This document shows positions 1-9,181 of a DNA stretch of 64,000 bases, in pieces. Origin of the DNA: UBA7867 sp964579205 (lineage in GTDB: Bacteria; Bacillota; Clostridia; Christensenellales; UBA1242); contig CAZOFH010000006.1 in NCBI GenBank assembly GCA_964579205.1, positions 1-64,000 of the forward strand, written 5' to 3'. The notes beneath the pieces were generated by a model, which did no database searches, had not been told where the DNA came from, and saw only the letters and a program-made list of their open reading frames with translations. The position numbers and the translations under genes are program-made. Positions within the stretch are counted from its first letter, which is position 1, and each line of letters starts with the position of its first letter.

Positions 1-499
<499 letters not shown>

Positions 500-757
500 G
501 TATACGTCGTTTGCTATTTTGCGTTCTGGCTTTACCTTATATATGATATATAAGATATAGCTTAGCATTTTGTTTTGATTGTCTTTGTTAAAAAACTAGC
601 GTAAATTTGTAATTCGTGAAAAATTGCATATTACACTATTTTCGTAGAATATATTAAATAAGATATTTAATACTATACTAATTATTCAATTGTCAAAGTA
701 CACACTGGCAACCTTTCGGTTGCGTACCTATCTTCTCTCGTTGAACGGTACTTGCAG

Positions 758-786
758 AGTATACTATTAAAAGCGCAAATAGTCAA
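758..786 (-). promoter_or_regulatory. Sigma-70-type promoter driving the 23S rRNA gene
   Basis: On the minus strand a -35 box TTGACT (781-786) is separated by 17 bases from a -10 box TATACT (758-763). The predicted transcript would start near 750 and carry a leader of about 250 nt. Its first part has a 6-bp hairpin, GCAACC and GGTTGC around a GAAA loop (708-723). Then comes GTGTACTTTGACAATTGAA, which resembles the conserved start of rRNA spacers in Bacillota. The rest of 500-957 is AT-rich and shows no gene. This near-consensus promoter with no intervening 16S supports independent 23S transcription. Confidence 0.75.
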
Positions 787-959
787 CTACTTTTTTTAAA
801 AAAAACGAAAAAAATCGTAATTTTTGCCCTTTTTTTGGCGTTTTTTGGTCACTCTACCGTGTGTGTCCTGCTTTTTCGCCCATTTCCCCCCCTAAAATCA
901 ACAAAAAGATAATAAAGAAAATGAAAAAGAACTACTAAAAATAGTAATTCTTTTTGTCA

Positions 960-3161
960 TTAGTCACCATAATACAGCACAAAAACTGCATAAGACGCTC
1001 CGTTTTCGCTCTCAACTGCACGCGGAGAAATACAATTTACCCCCTGCAAAGACTTTCTAAACAGGTTGGCTGGCGATGAATAATTCGAATAAGCATCGGT
1101 ATTGATAGCGAATTCGATATAGTCCAAGTTCTCTTTTGTATAGGTCGCGAGCGCGAGTAACTCGGCATAACTCTCAATCAAAATGTCGTGAGTGCCGTCA
1201 TAAGTGGTCACCGCATAATAATCAAAAGCAGTATTAGCCACATCTTTGTTTGGGTAAATTTCTTTGTGCTTGCGCTCATTGGTAGCCCAAGCATCGGTGT
1301 GCAAGAAGAAACTATGGTTTAGGCTCTCGATGTAAGTGGTGTCGTAAAAGTCGTTTTGAGTAACGTCGACCACATACCACTCCCCAACACCATCATTGCC
1401 TACGAGGTCGAGTTTTACCTTGTTCCACGCGTGGTCAGGGACATTGGAAGTATTTTGCGAGGTGTTGCTGACACCGACAACCTTGTAACAATCGATGCCC
1501 TCGATGCCGCAAAGCAGAGCAAAAGTCTTGCTCATACCGTCACAAACGGCTTGCCCTTGGTCAAACAGCACGCCCTCGATATAAAAGCCGCGGTAATTTG
1601 AACTATTGCCTGCCATTTCACCTTTGGCAATGGCTGCATCAATTTCGGGAAGTTTGTGATCGTAGTGCGTAGTGTAGCACAGCCAGTCGAAAATCGCTGC
1701 GACTTTTTGATAATCGCTCATATAGTCAGAGACAATGGTACGCAAAACACTCTTTGCCTCGTCAAAAACAACGCTAGCAGGGTTTGTGCTGTCTGGAAAC
1801 TCAGGACGGCAGCCATTCTGCACAGCGTAATACAACTGGTCAGAATTGTACACCATAGCAGTCTTTGTGCGCGCATTTATCTTGAAATCGTCAAAATCGC
1901 TAGCACGCGGAGTCTGGGTATAACTATTAGGTTTGACCGCCTGATTTTGCGAAGAAACATTAGGCGCAGTTAGTTCGGGATACATTGGGTGGAGATAAGT
2001 AATCTGCGTCTCATAAGAGCCGTCAGAATACGACCCCAAGGTGTACGAAACATGCTTTATTTCTTGATAATCGGTAATGCATTGCTTGAAATCAGCCGAC
2101 GCCGTACCGTGCTCATAAGGGGCGTAATCAAAGTAGAAGTGCATATTGGCAATGCGATAATACAATGTATACCACACAATATCGCGCAACTCGGCATAAG
2201 AATTAGCCACAAGGTCAAACTCGCTGCCGACAAAATCATACTTTACAGTCGCAAAGTCCGCTTTTTGGGCGGTTTGGTCAAAATATGACGCCATATTGGT
2301 ATAAGGTGAAGCGGTGTATCCGCTGCTTTCTGCCCCTACTGCGGCGATGCTAGCAAAGACTGCCCCACCCTTGGCAAGAGTCACGCCGTTTTGGCTCAAA
2401 TTGATTGACTGGATTTGGGCTGAAGGCTTGTTTGCGACGCTAAATGTCTCGCCATTCAGCACACTAACATTGTAGGCGCTAGCACCAGAAATAGTAGGCC
2501 ATTCGCAAATCAACTCGCCCTCAATCATCTTGATTTCAAATTCAGACGGAGTCTCTAGAGTGACATCCATCACAAAACTCTCAGGGTCACTATATAGTGA
2601 TGGCGCGTAAACGTGGGCTTGGGCATTGGAATATGCAAAAACAGACGCCTGATAATTGCCCGAAACATCAGCCAATCCGTACAGATTGCACGAAGTAGAC
2701 TGAGTAGCGTAATACTCCTCAACCATATTCTCTGTGCTTACCAATTTTACGCAGTAATAATCCGCATTCGCGACCGCATCCCAATAGCACATATAACTCT
2801 TTGCTTTGATTTCCATTCTAAAGTTTTGTGGTGCGGGCAGCCTATCATTAGCCACCGAAACCGAAACGATATCCGAATAACCCGAATCTGTCATAAAAAT
2901 ATTGTTGGTAATAGCACGAACACGCACATCTTGGGTAGCCAAATCCTTTTGGATGAGCGGTGCCAAGTTGTACTTGTTCTCTGTAGTGGTATATTTGGAA
3001 CCGTTGATTTCTATCTCATAACTAGTCGCATTGGGAACCCAGCCCCAAGAAATGAGGCACCCCTGCGTATTGATTGTGGGTGCCTCAAGTGAGCAACCAG
3101 CGAAGAGAAGAACAACGAATAGCACGCAAAATGCAGGCATAATCTTGATTAATTTCTTCAT
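960..3161 (-). CDS. Lipoprotein with fibronectin-like repeats and transglutaminase-like domain
   Basis: The ATG at 3161 is preferred over an upstream in-frame start because GAGGAAAG sits just before it and a lipoprotein signal follows directly: MKKLI, a hydrophobic stretch, and the lipobox LLFAGC with Cys23. Residues about 30-290 contain three beta-rich repeats of the FN3 sort, each with the form W-x(n)-A-x-Y. The C-terminal part has a transglutaminase/protease-like core with a plausible triad: Cys540 (QAVCDGMSKTF), His577 (PDHAWNKV) and Asp599 (YVVDVTQND). It is likely an exported, membrane-anchored cell-surface enzyme or scaffold; substrate unknown. It lies 31 bp downstream of a membrane protein gene and probably shares its promoter. 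Confidence 0.8.
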   Translation of the reverse strand: MKKLIKIMPAFCVLFVVLLFAGCSLEAPTINTQGCLISWGWVPNATSYEIEINGSKYTTTENKYNLAPLIQKDLATQDVRVRAITNNIFMTDSGYSDIVSVSVANDRLPAPQNFRMEIKAKSYMCYWDAVANADYYCVKLVSTENMVEEYYATQSTSCNLYGLADVSGNYQASVFAYSNAQAHVYAPSLYSDPESFVMDVTLETPSEFEIKMIEGELICEWPTISGASAYNVSVLNGETFSVANKPSAQIQSINLSQNGVTLAKGGAVFASIAAVGAESSGYTASPYTNMASYFDQTAQKADFATVKYDFVGSEFDLVANSYAELRDIVWYTLYYRIANMHFYFDYAPYEHGTASADFKQCITDYQEIKHVSYTLGSYSDGSYETQITYLHPMYPELTAPNVSSQNQAVKPNSYTQTPRASDFDDFKINARTKTAMVYNSDQLYYAVQNGCRPEFPDSTNPASVVFDEAKSVLRTIVSDYMSDYQKVAAIFDWLCYTTHYDHKLPEIDAAIAKGEMAGNSSNYRGFYIEGVLFDQGQAVCDGMSKTFALLCGIEGIDCYKVVGVSNTSQNTSNVPDHAWNKVKLDLVGNDGVGEWYVVDVTQNDFYDTTYIESLNHSFFLHTDAWATNERKHKEIYPNKDVANTAFDYYAVTTYDGTHDILIESYAELLALATYTKENLDYIEFAINTDAYSNYSSPANLFRKSLQGVNCISPRAVESENGASYAVFVLYYGD

Positions 3162-3192
3162 ACTTTCCTCTGATTTATATTTTGTTGTAATT

Positions 3193-4359
3193 TTATGCAG
3201 AACCTGCTTCGTTAAATTCAAACACGAATGCTAGAGTAGCGGTATAGTTTACCCACTTGTTTGATTCTTCGAAAGAATCAATGTCTAGCGAGAAACCACT
3301 AATTACTTGAACATTGCTAGGATGAGTAGCAGAACCGCCACCATAATCTGCAGCCTTTTCTAATACGCCGTAACCGCTAGTATTGCCGCCCTTGTAATAC
3401 AGGTAACCATCACTATACTCCCACACATTGTGGTCATATTCATATGTGATAGTCAAAAGCCCCGGATTTACCACATTATTCTCAACATCGTCTTTGAATT
3501 TGCCAGTTGGCTCTAGCATTATCCTAAAGCGGACATTCAAATCTTTGCCTGTTTCGTTACGGATTTTGATAGCATAATTAATCGGAGCACCCAATATATA
3601 ATTGTCTATTGTTTGCAGCGTTCCGCTAGTGTCTTGGGTTGGTGCAATAATTATAAAGCGGTCGGTCTCAATATAGATATTGTTATTATTGCTGTTGTAA
3701 GCCATAATCGCGACGATGGCACCAGTACCGACGGTAGCAAGAATTGCCACAATCAGCACCAAAATAATAACCATTCGCTTTGTCCTCTGTGCGGCAGAAC
3801 CGAAAGCAGACAAAATATCTGTACCCAAGCGGTCGCGGAGTTTTTTAACCTGCTTTGGAGGGAAACCGTAATAACGCCTAGCGAAGTTCATCGAATACAG
3901 TTTGCGCACCCTATTGAGTGTGCGGGCGTCAGTCATTGGACGCGCCTGTTTGACTTTCTTTAACTTCTTTATAATGGCATAATTTTGGTCACTGAGTTTG
4001 CGGAGATAATTCATCTCCTCTTTGTTGAGATCCTCGGACGCAGGGCTAGCAGGCTGCGGCGGCAAGTTGGTAGGAGCAAAAAGCGATGCTGACTTTGCGG
4101 TGGGCTGTGTAGCAGCAGGCTTTTGGGCTGCAGGAGCCTGAGTCGGCTCGGTGGCGCTATTATCCGATTTTGCACCATACCCTGTGGCTGACTGCTGGGT
4201 ATAATGCGTACGCGGAGCAGCATCCTCAGCAGTCGGTGCGTCATCCTTTGGCAAAGCGGTATCCTCTACCTCTCTGGCTGCTTGTTGGATGTGTTCATCT
4301 TGTGGAGGTACTCCATTTTTCTCATTATCGAAAGGACCTTCTTGATTTACGCTATCCAC
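3193..4359 (-). CDS. Membrane-anchored protein with acidic N-terminal region, unknown function
   Basis: 388 residues starting with GTG at 4359, supported by AGGAGG six bases upstream. Residues 1-125 are Pro/Ala/Gln-rich and likely disordered. A basic stretch (about 130-190) precedes one strong transmembrane segment (RMVIILVLIVAILATVG, about 195-220). The last 170 residues should lie outside the membrane and look beta-rich. No catalytic motif was recognised. The layout (cytoplasmic tail, one TM, outer domain) resembles the shorter gene at 60329-61027, with a similar ETDRFIIIA / TPDRIVLES segment just after the TM, so the two may be distant relatives. It is the first gene of a pair with the transglutaminase-like lipoprotein. 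Confidence 0.75.
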   Translation of the reverse strand: MDSVNQEGPFDNEKNGVPPQDEHIQQAAREVEDTALPKDDAPTAEDAAPRTHYTQQSATGYGAKSDNSATEPTQAPAAQKPAATQPTAKSASLFAPTNLPPQPASPASEDLNKEEMNYLRKLSDQNYAIIKKLKKVKQARPMTDARTLNRVRKLYSMNFARRYYGFPPKQVKKLRDRLGTDILSAFGSAAQRTKRMVIILVLIVAILATVGTGAIVAIMAYNSNNNNIYIETDRFIIIAPTQDTSGTLQTIDNYILGAPINYAIKIRNETGKDLNVRFRIMLEPTGKFKDDVENNVVNPGLLTITYEYDHNVWEYSDGYLYYKGGNTSGYGVLEKAADYGGGSATHPSNVQVISGFSLDIDSFEESNKWVNYTATLAFVFEFNEAGSA

Positions 4360-4413
4360 ACTATACCTCCTAATATAGTTATTTTTCGTCTAACAAAATA
4401 ATTTATACTATAT

Positions 4414-4442
4414 ATTTTACTATAAAGTTGAAAAAAAGACTA
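4414..4442 (-). promoter_or_regulatory. Putative promoter of the 4359-960 gene pair
   Basis: On the minus strand TAGTCT (4437-4442) is 17 bases from TAAAAT (4414-4419), about 55 bases before the GTG start. The -35 box is weak, with A instead of T at its second position. Two other promoters in this window (31271 and 48334) have the same TAGnCn type of -35. Confidence 0.45.
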
Positions 4443-4461
4443 GCAATTTTGCATACTAATT

Positions 4462-4498
4462 TGAAAAAAATAAAAAAAAAGAGCAAATGCTCTTTCTT
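4462..4498 (-). terminator. Rho-independent terminator of tuf
   Basis: Stem AAAGAGCA / TGCTCTTT (4478-4495) followed on the minus strand by a long T run (4465-4477), 22 bases after the tuf stop codon. Confidence 0.85.
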
Positions 4499-4519
4499 TT
4501 TTGGTGAATTTCGTAAAAA

Positions 4520-5731
4520 TTACTCGTTAATCTTTGAAACAACACCACTACCAACGGTACGGCCACCCTCACGAATAGCGAAACGCAAACCTTCCTCGAT
4601 AGCGATAGGAGTAATCAACTCAACGTCCATCTCAACGTTGTCACCCGGCATAACCATCTCAACGCCGTTAGCGAGTTGGATAGTACCAGTAACGTCTGTT
4701 GTACGGAAGAAGAACTGTGGACGGTAACCAGATACGAATGGAGTAGAACGACCACCCTCTTCTTTCTTCAATACGTACACGCTTGCTCTAAACTTGGTGT
4801 GTGGAGTGATTGACTTTGGAGCAGCCAATACTTGACCACGTTGGATGTCCTTACGCTCAATACCACGGAGCAACAAACCAATGTTGTCACCTGCTTCTGC
4901 TTGGTCAAGCAACTTTTTGAACATCTCAACACCAGTGATAACTGTAGTCTTGGTTGGACCCATACCTACGATCTCAACGGTGTCACCGCTCTTAACAACA
5001 CCACGCTCTACACGACCAGTAGCAACAGTACCACGACCAGTAATGGTGAATACGTCCTCAACAGGCATCAAGAATGGCTTGTCAATAGCGCGAACTGGGT
5101 CAGCGAAGTAAGAGTCACAAGCGTCCATCAACTCAAAGATGCACTTACACTCGTCACAGTCAACATTGCCTGCGTTTGCAGCGTCAAGAGCAGGTTTTGC
5201 ACTACCAAAAATGATAGGAGTCTCGTCGCCTGGGAAGTCGTACTCTGTCAACAGGTCACGAATCTCCATCTCTACCAACTCGAGCATATCAGCGCGGTCA
5301 GCAGCAGGGATAAGGTCAACTTTGTTTACGAATACGATGATTGCAGGTACACCTACCTGACGAGCAAGCAAGATGTGCTCACGAGTCTGAGGCATAACAC
5401 CAGCGTTTGCAGCAACTACAAGGATAGCACCATCCATCTGTGCAGCACCTGTAATCATATTCTTTACGTAGTCAGCGTGGCCTGGGCAGTCAACGTGAGC
5501 GTAGTGACGCTTGTCAGTTTGGTACTCAACGTGAGTTGTGTTGATAGTAATACCACGAGCGCGCTCCTCTGGAGTCATATCGATAGAAGCGTAATCTCTA
5601 GCCTCAGCCATACCTTTTTTTGCCAAAACTGATGTGATAGCAGCAGTTAAGGTTGTTTTACCGTGGTCAACGTGACCAATAGTACCCAAGTTAAAGTGGG
5701 GTTTTGTTCTTTCAAATTTAGCTTTTGCCAT
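4520..5731 (-). CDS. tuf: Elongation factor Tu
   Basis: 403 residues, close to the usual 395-400. The GTPase motifs are clear: G1 GHVDHGKTT (19-27), effector-loop RGITIN (59-64), G3 DCPGH (81-85), G4 NKVD (136-139) and G5 GSAKPAL. Domains 2 and 3 follow in full. The protein delivers aminoacyl-tRNA to the ribosome. An oddity is the Cys-rich stretch DCDECKC (191-197) plus Cys205 in the helix after G5, where most EF-Tu proteins have acidic, Cys-free sequence. It is the last gene of the str operon, 25 bp after fusA, with AAGGAG upstream, and it is followed by a strong terminator. Confidence 0.98.
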   Translation of the reverse strand: MAKAKFERTKPHFNLGTIGHVDHGKTTLTAAITSVLAKKGMAEARDYASIDMTPEERARGITINTTHVEYQTDKRHYAHVDCPGHADYVKNMITGAAQMDGAILVVAANAGVMPQTREHILLARQVGVPAIIVFVNKVDLIPAADRADMLELVEMEIRDLLTEYDFPGDETPIIFGSAKPALDAANAGNVDCDECKCIFELMDACDSYFADPVRAIDKPFLMPVEDVFTITGRGTVATGRVERGVVKSGDTVEIVGMGPTKTTVITGVEMFKKLLDQAEAGDNIGLLLRGIERKDIQRGQVLAAPKSITPHTKFRASVYVLKKEEGGRSTPFVSGYRPQFFFRTTDVTGTIQLANGVEMVMPGDNVEMDVELITPIAIEEGLRFAIREGGRTVGSGVVSKINE

Positions 5732-5756
5732 AATCTTTGAATCTCCTTAATTTAAA

Positions 5757-7835
5757 TTAGTTGTTACCAGCATTTCTCTGTCCAATAATCTTGTCCGCTA
5801 CATACTTTGGAACCTCAGAGTAACACTCCAAGTCCATAGTAAATATACCACGACCCTGAGTAATGCTACGCAAGTCGGTGGCATAACCGAACATCTCAGC
5901 CAGCGGAACAAGAGCATTGATAGTCTGCTGACCGTCCTCGCTCTCCATTTCTCTCAACTGACCGCGACGGCGGTTTATATCACCCATAACATCGCCCAAG
6001 TATTCCTCAGGAACGATGACTTGCACTTTCATAATAGGCTCCAAAATCACTGGAGTCGCATTCTTGGCTGCTTCCTTAAATGCCATACTACCAGCAATCT
6101 TAAACGCCATTTCACTAGAGTCAACGTCGTGGAAACTACCATCTACCAAGGTAACTCTAAAGTCTACCATTTCGTAGCCTGCTAGTACACCGTTTTGTCT
6201 AGCCTCGTTAATTCCATCGTTGATTGGCTGGATAAATTCTTTTGGAATTGCACCACCCACGATTTTGTTAACGAATTCGTAGCCCGCACCTGGCTCCAAA
6301 GGCTCCATCTCGATCACACAGTGACCGTATTGACCTTTACCACCTGACTGACGGACATACTTTCCTTCTTGTTTGGTTGCAGACTTGATAGTCTCTCTGT
6401 ATGCAACCTGAGGTTTACCGATGTTTGCATCGATATTGAATTCCCTCTTGAGACGGTCACAATAGATATCAAGGTGCAACTCACCCATACCAGCGATAAT
6501 CGTCTGACCAGTCTCTTGATCTGTATAAGTCTTGAAACTTGGGTCTTCCTCAGTAAACTTTAACAAAGCGGCAACCAATTTCTCTTGACCAGCCTTTGTC
6601 TTTGGCTCAATAGCAATCTTGATAACTGGGTCTGGGAAGTTGATACTCTCCAAAATGATTGGCTTGCTCTCGTCACAAAGCGTGTCACCAGTCGTAGTAT
6701 CCTTGAGACCTACGATAGCAGCGATATCACCAGTACGAACCTCGTTCACCTCGGTACGCTCGTTTGAGTGCATACGGATAAGACGCGCGATACGCTCTTT
6801 TTTGCCTTTTGTAGCATTGAGAACGTAACTACCACTCTCCAACTTACCACTGTATACGCGGAAGTAAGTCAATTTGCCGTATGGGTCGGTAGCGACCTTG
6901 AAGGCGAGAGCGCTGAATGGCTCGTCATCGCTAGGACGGCGCTCACTCTCCTCTCCATTAGGTAAAATACCCTTGATAGCAGGAATGTCGAGCGGACTAG
7001 GCATATAGTCTACTACAGCATCCAAAAGTTTTTGAATACCTTTGTTTTTGTAACTTGTACCACACAAAACAGGGTTCATACGGAGTGACAACACACCCTT
7101 ACGAATACCTCTCTTGATCTCTGCTTCGGTAAACTCTTCACCAGCGAAGAATTTGTCGAGCAAGTCGTCGTCCATTTCTGCTACGTGCTCGATAAGTTCG
7201 GCACGGTATTTTTTCGCCTGATCAACGTACTCAGCAGGGATATCGGTAACTACAATATCCTTACCCTCGTCATCGTTGTAAATAGACGCCTGCATTGTCA
7301 CCAAGTCAATGATACCCTTAAACTCATCAGCGTGTCCAATAGGTAACTGAATAGGCACAGCATTTGCGTGCAAGCGGTCTTTCATCATTTGAATTACTCT
7401 AAAAAAGTCAGCGCCGTTCATATCCATCTTGTTTACATAAGCGATACGAGGAACGCCATATTTGTTGGCCTGTTTCCAAACAGTCTCACTCTGAGGCTGT
7501 ACACCACCACGGGCACAGAAAACAGCGACCGAACCGTCCAACACCTTGAGACTACGCTCTACCTCGATGGTAAAGTCTACGTGCCCTGGGGTGTCGATAA
7601 TGTTGATCTGATGACCTTTCCAATATGCGGTAGTAGCAGCACTAGTGATAGTAATACCACGCTCACGCTCTTGGACCATCCAGTCCATAGTAGCCTGACC
7701 TTCGTGTACCTCACCTAACTTGTGAGTGATACCTGTAAAGTACAAGATACGCTCAGTCGTAGTGGTCTTACCAGCGTCAATGTGCGCCATAATACCGATA
7801 TTGCGAACATCTTCCAACGGTGTAGTTCTTGCCAT
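5757..7835 (-). CDS. fusA: Elongation factor G
   Basis: 692 residues from the ATG at 7835 (MARTTPLEDVRN), which matches the conserved EF-G N-terminus. An in-frame TTG at 7844 would add three residues; AAGGAG lies 4 bases before that TTG and 13 before the ATG, so initiation is not settled. GTPase motifs: AHIDAGKTTTTER, RGITITSAATT, DTPGHVDF and NKMD. Domains II-V follow to the end, including the GKPQVAYRETI segment of domain IV. It drives ribosomal translocation. It lies between rpsG and tuf in the usual order. Confidence 0.98.
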   Translation of the reverse strand: MARTTPLEDVRNIGIMAHIDAGKTTTTERILYFTGITHKLGEVHEGQATMDWMVQERERGITITSAATTAYWKGHQINIIDTPGHVDFTIEVERSLKVLDGSVAVFCARGGVQPQSETVWKQANKYGVPRIAYVNKMDMNGADFFRVIQMMKDRLHANAVPIQLPIGHADEFKGIIDLVTMQASIYNDDEGKDIVVTDIPAEYVDQAKKYRAELIEHVAEMDDDLLDKFFAGEEFTEAEIKRGIRKGVLSLRMNPVLCGTSYKNKGIQKLLDAVVDYMPSPLDIPAIKGILPNGEESERRPSDDEPFSALAFKVATDPYGKLTYFRVYSGKLESGSYVLNATKGKKERIARLIRMHSNERTEVNEVRTGDIAAIVGLKDTTTGDTLCDESKPIILESINFPDPVIKIAIEPKTKAGQEKLVAALLKFTEEDPSFKTYTDQETGQTIIAGMGELHLDIYCDRLKREFNIDANIGKPQVAYRETIKSATKQEGKYVRQSGGKGQYGHCVIEMEPLEPGAGYEFVNKIVGGAIPKEFIQPINDGINEARQNGVLAGYEMVDFRVTLVDGSFHDVDSSEMAFKIAGSMAFKEAAKNATPVILEPIMKVQVIVPEEYLGDVMGDINRRRGQLREMESEDGQQTINALVPLAEMFGYATDLRSITQGRGIFTMDLECYSEVPKYVADKIIGQRNAGNN

Positions 7836-7859
7836 AATATACAATTAACTCCTTTTTAA

Positions 7860-8336
7860 TTAGTTGCCCCACTTGAAGTGAGCGAACGCCTTGTTTGCCT
7901 CAGCCATACGGTGTACTTCGTCCTTTTTCTTGACTGCGCCACCTGTGCCATTGTAAGCATCAAACAACTCACCTGCAAGTTTGTGCTCCATACCACGCTC
8001 GCCGCGTTTCTTGGCATACAGCACAACCCAACGAATAGCCAAAGTCTGCTTGCGCGCTGGGCGAACCTCGGTAGGAACCTGATATGTAGCACCACCAATC
8101 TTGCGTGGGCGGGTCTCTACTATAGGAGCCACATTTTCCAAAGCTTTGGTCAATGCATCGAGCGCTGACTCATTTGTCTTTTCTGCAAGGACGTTCATAG
8201 CGTCATACACCAAACGCTCAGCAATACTCAATTTGCCGTCTTGCATAACTTGGTTGATCAATTTTCTGACAACGATGCTGTTATAAATTGGATCCGGCAA
8301 AACACTGCGCACTGGTGCAGAATTACGTCTTGACAT
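7860..8336 (-). CDS. rpsG: 30S ribosomal protein S7
   Basis: 158 residues; the family is about 156. It begins MSRRNSAPVRSVLPDPIYNS and contains the conserved RKIGGATYQVPTEVRP and RWVVLYAKKRGE segments. S7 is the primary 16S 3'-domain binding protein of the 30S head. AAGGAG lies before the ATG. It sits 49 bp after rpsL and 24 bp before fusA. In other bacteria S7 autoregulates this operon; no such site was identified here. Confidence 0.98.
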   Translation of the reverse strand: MSRRNSAPVRSVLPDPIYNSIVVRKLINQVMQDGKLSIAERLVYDAMNVLAEKTNESALDALTKALENVAPIVETRPRKIGGATYQVPTEVRPARKQTLAIRWVVLYAKKRGERGMEHKLAGELFDAYNGTGGAVKKKDEVHRMAEANKAFAHFKWGN

Positions 8337-8385
8337 AATTTTATCTCCTTTTATAAATTTTTATAAACTGTAAATAAAGAATTTA

Positions 8386-8757
8386 TTATTTTGCTTTCTT
8401 GGTACCGTATTTACTACGACCTTGGTTACGCTTTGCAGTACCCGCAGTATCCAAGACACCACGAATAATGTGATAACGCACACCGATAAGGTCTTTTACA
8501 CGACCACCACGAACCAAAACGACAGAGTGCTCTTGAAGGTTGTGACCCTCGCCTGGGATGTACATTGTACTCTCACTACCATTGCTCAAACGAACTTTGG
8601 CAATCTTACGCAATGCCGAGTTAGGCTTCTTTGGTGTAGTAGTAGTAACAACGTAGCACACACCGCGTTTTTGCGGGCAAGATTGCAAAAGTGGAGATTG
8701 TGATTTCCTTTTTTGTTTCTTACGGCCACTCTTTACCAACTGGTTTATCGTAGGCAT
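8386..8757 (-). CDS. rpsL: 30S ribosomal protein S12
   Basis: 123 residues from the ATG at 8757 (MPTINQLVKSGR), preceded by AAGGAGGG. An in-frame extension to 8862 exists but is not supported by homology. The decoding loop TPKKPNSALRK (41-51) and GGRVKDLIGVRYH are intact. The lysines at the two classic streptomycin-resistance positions are wild type. S12 monitors codon-anticodon pairing. It is the first gene of the str operon, which here is not joined to rpoBC. Confidence 0.98.
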   Translation of the reverse strand: MPTINQLVKSGRKKQKRKSQSPLLQSCPQKRGVCYVVTTTTPKKPNSALRKIAKVRLSNGSESTMYIPGEGHNLQEHSVVLVRGGRVKDLIGVRYHIIRGVLDTAGTAKRNQGRSKYGTKKAK

Positions 8758-8985
8758 AAATTCCCTCCTTATAAAATTTATCAATAAAATCAACCCTAAT
8801 TTTACTGATTTGATTTGGCAAACGCGATATCCTGCACGGCTGTTGGAATGGTCAAACCGCACCCACCACGCAAACCAAGACCCTTCTGAGATGTATTACA
8901 GCACACCTTGTGTAAACTCTCCCACGACCAGATTTGACTGGATTTTGTAATAGTTTTCAAACAGCGCAAAATCGCACTGCTCTGA

Positions 8986-9071
8986 CTACCCTACCCGACT
9001 GCTAGGGTAGAAAAACGCTACAAAATCATTTGTAACGAACTCATTTTAGCAAGTTTTGAGATTTTTGTCAA
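8986..9071 (-). promoter_or_regulatory. str operon promoter and leader hairpin
   Basis: TTGACA (9066-9071), a 17-base spacer, then TAAAAT (9043-9048) on the minus strand. Transcription should begin near 9036, giving an unusually long leader of about 280 nt before rpsL. The leader contains a perfect 8-bp hairpin, CTACCCTA / TAGGGTAG (8986-9010, 9-nt loop). The remaining leader, 8758-8985, has no recognisable RNA family and is more GC-rich than neighbouring spacers. A role in autoregulation is possible but unproven. Confidence 0.75.
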
Positions 9072-9133
9072 GGTATTTTTGACAATTTCACAAAAAATTA
9101 AAGACTTTTTTTCTAATTAAAAATTAATATAAC

Positions 9134-9166
9134 AAAAAATCCCTTTTTGGACAATACCAAAAGGGA
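9134..9166 (-). terminator. Terminator of the cation exchanger gene
   Basis: Stem TCCCTTTTGG / CCAAAAAGGGA (one bulge) followed on the minus strand by a T run, about 15 bases after the stop codon at 9182. Confidence 0.85.
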
Positions 9167-9181
9167 CAGTTTGGATAATTA

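Noticed and set aside
4832..5632. Long plus-strand frame opposite tuf (266 codons)
   Set aside because: Shadow of the highly biased tuf coding sequence; no RBS or homology.
8758..8862. N-terminal extension of S12
   Set aside because: The extra 35 residues lack homology, and AAGGAGGG sits before the standard ATG at 8757.
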